Positions 61,910 to 64,000 of a DNA stretch of 64,000 nt are shown piece by piece. Source of the DNA: Methylomonas fluvii. Its GTDB lineage: Bacteria; Pseudomonadota; Gammaproteobacteria; Methylococcales; Methylomonadaceae. How positions within the stretch are numbered: position 1 is the first letter of the stretch; each line of letters begins with the position of its first letter. Where the stretch lies: assembly GCF_014850975.1 (NCBI RefSeq), contig NZ_JACXST010000001.1, positions 62,001 through 126,000 of the forward strand. Reading direction: 5' to 3'. Under the pieces are notes generated by a model. The model was not told the origin of the DNA and ran no database searches. It was given only the letters and a program-made list of their open reading frames with translations. Position numbers and translations under genes: made by a program.

Positions 61910-62461
61910 ATGTCAGACTCTTATTGGTTTAGAACCGGCGAAGCCACCGTATTTTCCAGCGAAGGCCAAGGCACCGACGCCATGCCGGAAATTCTGATTG
62001 GCGACGTCAAAGGCCCGGCCGGTCATGCTTTTGCCAATCTGATGGGCCAGACCGCAGGCCACACGCGCATGTTTGCGATCCGCGCCACTAACCAACAAGT
62101 GCGCCCGGCCACCATCATGGTGCCGAAAGTCACGATCAAATCCTCGGCTTACGTTAACTTGTTGGGCGGCCCGGTACAGTCCGCGGTAGCCGATGCGGTG
62201 ATCGATAGTGTTGCCGACGGCGTTATTCCGCGCCTGCAAGCCAACGAGTTGTGCATCATCGCCATGATCTGGATAGACCCCTCCTGCGCGGAAAACCCGG
62301 AGCTGGACCGCAAAGATTTGTACCGCACCAACTACGAAGCGATGAAGCTGGCAATTTCCCGAGCCATGAGCAACTCGCCGAGCATCGACGAATTGATCGC
62401 CAACCGCCACAAAATCTTCCACGAAATGTACGACCCAGAGACTGGCGAATCGCAGTGGTAG
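61910..62461 (+). CDS. Formaldehyde-activating enzyme (Fae) homologue, divergent
   Basis: This 183-residue protein belongs to the Fae family, which condenses formaldehyde with tetrahydromethanopterin in methylotrophs. Conserved parts are GEATVFSSEG, HAFANLMG, KVTIKSSAYVNLLGGPVQ, AVADAVIDSVADGVIP and NYEAMKLAISRAM. By eye the catalytic His of canonical Fae (AHIDLIIG) is Met here (AMPEILIG), so it is likely a Fae2/Fae3-type paralogue rather than the main enzyme. It stands alone behind CCGAGGACG, with no other C1 genes in the window. Confidence 0.8.
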   Translation: MSDSYWFRTGEATVFSSEGQGTDAMPEILIGDVKGPAGHAFANLMGQTAGHTRMFAIRATNQQVRPATIMVPKVTIKSSAYVNLLGGPVQSAVADAVIDSVADGVIPRLQANELCIIAMIWIDPSCAENPELDRKDLYRTNYEAMKLAISRAMSNSPSIDELIANRHKIFHEMYDPETGESQW

Positions 62462-62810
62462 GATTATAAAGCAAACCGTCAGGGAGCCGCGATAGCGGCA
62501 ACCTGACTTACTGCTTGACCCGCCATAAAGCGTATTGTCTGAGCATCACCAGATTCAAAGGCAAATCAGCCCACTCTGCAGCCTAATCCCTTTGCCACCT
62601 CCAGCAAGCAGTGTTATTATCCCCGCGCCGTATCCGCCCGCACCGCAGCGAGCGATTCGCGTCAACGGGGACGCAATAGGCTGGTTTTCAAGGTTATACG
62701 TTCGTCCTCCGCTTTGTTAAAATCCGCCGTTTTTTTGCCCTCGCGGCCAACCCAGTTTGCTAGGGTGTAATATCAATGCCGCTTGTTCCAATTCCGCAGA
62801 GTTTGACTAC
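62462..62810. other. Intergenic gap between fae-like gene and hisC
   Basis: I see no gene or named RNA in these 349 bases. The stretch GGGAGCCGCGATAGCGGC near 62481 is a short hairpin that may end the fae-like transcript, and the hisC promoter must lie in the right half. Confidence 0.4.
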
Positions 62811-63890
62811 ATGCCAACCCAACCGCTCGAAACGCTGTTCCGCTCCGAAGTCTTGTCCATGTCGGCCTACCATGTCGCCGATGCCAGCAACTTCATCAAA
62901 CTCGATGCCATGGAAAATCCTTATAGCTGGCCGGAAGACATTCAAGCACGCTGGTTGGAATCACTGAAAACCTGCCCGATCAACCGCTACCCGGACCCGG
63001 AAGCCAAGACCCTGGCGGTCGCATTGCGCCGAGCTAACGGCATTCCGGAGCAAGCCGCCTTGCTGCTCGGCAACGGCTCAGACGAAATCATTCAAATATT
63101 ACTAATGGCTTTAAGCGCCGATGCCGCTGTGTTGGCACCGGAACCCGGTTTTGTGATGTACAAGCAAGTGGCACAAAGCCTGGGCCTGCGTTACCTTGGC
63201 GTGCCATTGCTGGCAGACAGTTTTGAACTGGACATGCCGGCCATGCGCGCAGCGATTGCCGAATCACGACCTGCCCTGATTTTTATCGCCTATCCCAACA
63301 ATCCCACCGGCAACTTATTCGATGCCGACGCCATCAAGGAAATACTTAGCCTAGCCCCCGGCTTGGTAGTGGTTGACGAAGCGTATGCGCCGTTTGCCGA
63401 CGCCAGTTTTATCGGCGAGATGGGAGATTATCCTAATTTACTGGTGATGCGTACCGTTTCCAAGTTGGGGCTGGCCGGCTTACGCCTGGGATTTCTGGCC
63501 GGCAATTCGGCAATTGTGGAGCAGTTGCATAAAGTCCGCTTACCTTACAACATCAATAGCCTGACCCAAATCACGGTGGGCTTTGCGTTGGATCATGGCG
63601 AGTTTCTGCTAGAACAAACCCAAACGCTGCGAGAAGAGCGCGCTTTAGTTTTTCAAGCCTTAGACGAGACACCCGGCGTTCGCGCCTACTCTAGCGCCGC
63701 TAACTTCATTTTGTTCCGCACCCTCAACAAAGCCGCAGACGACGTATTTGCCTCTTTGAAATCGCAAGGCGTGTTGATCAAGAATCTGTCCCCACAAGGC
63801 GGGCTGTTACACAATTGCCTGCGCGTCACCATCGGGAAACCGGAAGAAAATCAAGCCTTTTTAAGCGCGTTGGCAGTTGCTTTAAAGTGA
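62811..63890 (+). CDS. hisC: Histidinol-phosphate aminotransferase
   Basis: This 359-residue PLP enzyme catalyses the transamination of imidazole acetol phosphate in histidine synthesis. Features are FIKLDAMENPYSWPEDI, LLLGNGSDEIIQILLMA, FIAYPNNPTGNLFDADA, VVDEAYAPFADASF and the PLP-Lys in RTVSKLGLAGLRLGFLAG. ATG 62811 (MPTQPLETLFRSEVL) fits; the longer frame to 62757 does not. The last 110 bases of the window (63891-64000) hold no feature I can name. Confidence 0.93.
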   Translation: MPTQPLETLFRSEVLSMSAYHVADASNFIKLDAMENPYSWPEDIQARWLESLKTCPINRYPDPEAKTLAVALRRANGIPEQAALLLGNGSDEIIQILLMALSADAAVLAPEPGFVMYKQVAQSLGLRYLGVPLLADSFELDMPAMRAAIAESRPALIFIAYPNNPTGNLFDADAIKEILSLAPGLVVVDEAYAPFADASFIGEMGDYPNLLVMRTVSKLGLAGLRLGFLAGNSAIVEQLHKVRLPYNINSLTQITVGFALDHGEFLLEQTQTLREERALVFQALDETPGVRAYSSAANFILFRTLNKAADDVFASLKSQGVLIKNLSPQGGLLHNCLRVTIGKPEENQAFLSALAVALK

Positions 63891-64000
63891 TGATTCTCAC
63901 TATCCGCAAAGGCCTGAAACCCTTGAATAGCGCTGTCGCAAGAACAATTTCAATAATCACGGACAGTAGGGTATATTTGCTGAAAATTATAATAATCGAT

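Overview
The window looks like chromosome from a gammaproteobacterial methanotroph, most likely Methylomonas or a close relative in Methylococcales. The evidence is a formaldehyde-activating-enzyme family gene, nitrogen-fixation accessory genes (nifF flavodoxin and the 4Fe4S leucine-rich-variant protein), a methanethiol-oxidase gene, a PEP-CTERM protein and many large c-di-GMP proteins. The genus is inferred from gene content only.

Layout. 1-2.0 kb: a truncated sensor kinase and its OmpR-type regulator. 2.1-7.7 kb: a low-GC accessory block. It holds a MITE-like element, a lytic transglycosylase gene with an flhDC-like pair on the minus strand, two further flhDC-like pairs on the plus strand (the last with a STAS-like domain fused to FlhD), a DUF4224 gene and a tyrosine integrase facing a tRNA-Pro/Arg/His cluster. 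8.2-17.1 kb: parC, an FNR-type regulator, a small lipoprotein, a DsbC-like protein, a PEP-CTERM protein, a GDPD phosphodiesterase and a PhoD phosphatase. 17.5-22.3 kb: a three-gene operon of a GST-cytochrome P450 fusion, a two-helix membrane protein and a DyP peroxidase. 22.5-34.6 kb: housekeeping genes (radC, dapE, dapD, dapC, an M48 protease, pncC) with a CHASE-PAS-GGDEF protein. 34.6-42.1 kb: a DUF502 protein, a cytochrome-bd-like cydAB pair that has lost the high-spin haem ligands, a MASE1 protein with a degenerate GGDEF, and phoR/phoB.

42.2-49.4 kb is a repeat-rich methanethiol-oxidase (mto-like) locus. In transcription order (minus strand) it runs TetR regulator, an unknown gene, a DUF4242 gene, mtoX, an inserted two-gene cassette between long inverted repeats, then a SCO1/SenC-MauG fusion. 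A matching GACCGGTC site lies upstream of both the TetR gene and the DUF4242-mtoX genes, which suggests a small TetR regulon.

49.6-54.5 kb: dcd, a very large phosphorylase-kinase-alpha/GH15-like protein and glucokinase. 54.6-58.7 kb: a PAS-GGDEF-EAL protein, a secreted helical protein and a zinc-ribbon protein with a Card1/Can2-like PD-(D/E)XK domain. 59.1-61.6 kb: a nif-type operon (nifF, 4Fe4S-LRV, a SUFU-like protein, an ankyrin protein) behind a sigma-54-type promoter. 61.9-63.9 kb: a divergent Fae homologue and hisC.

The strongest candidates for undescribed biology are the triple flhDC array with its STAS-FlhD fusion, the GST-P450/membrane/DyP operon, the cytochrome-bd-like complex without its oxygen-reducing haem ligands, and the mto-like locus interrupted by a repeat-bounded gene pair.
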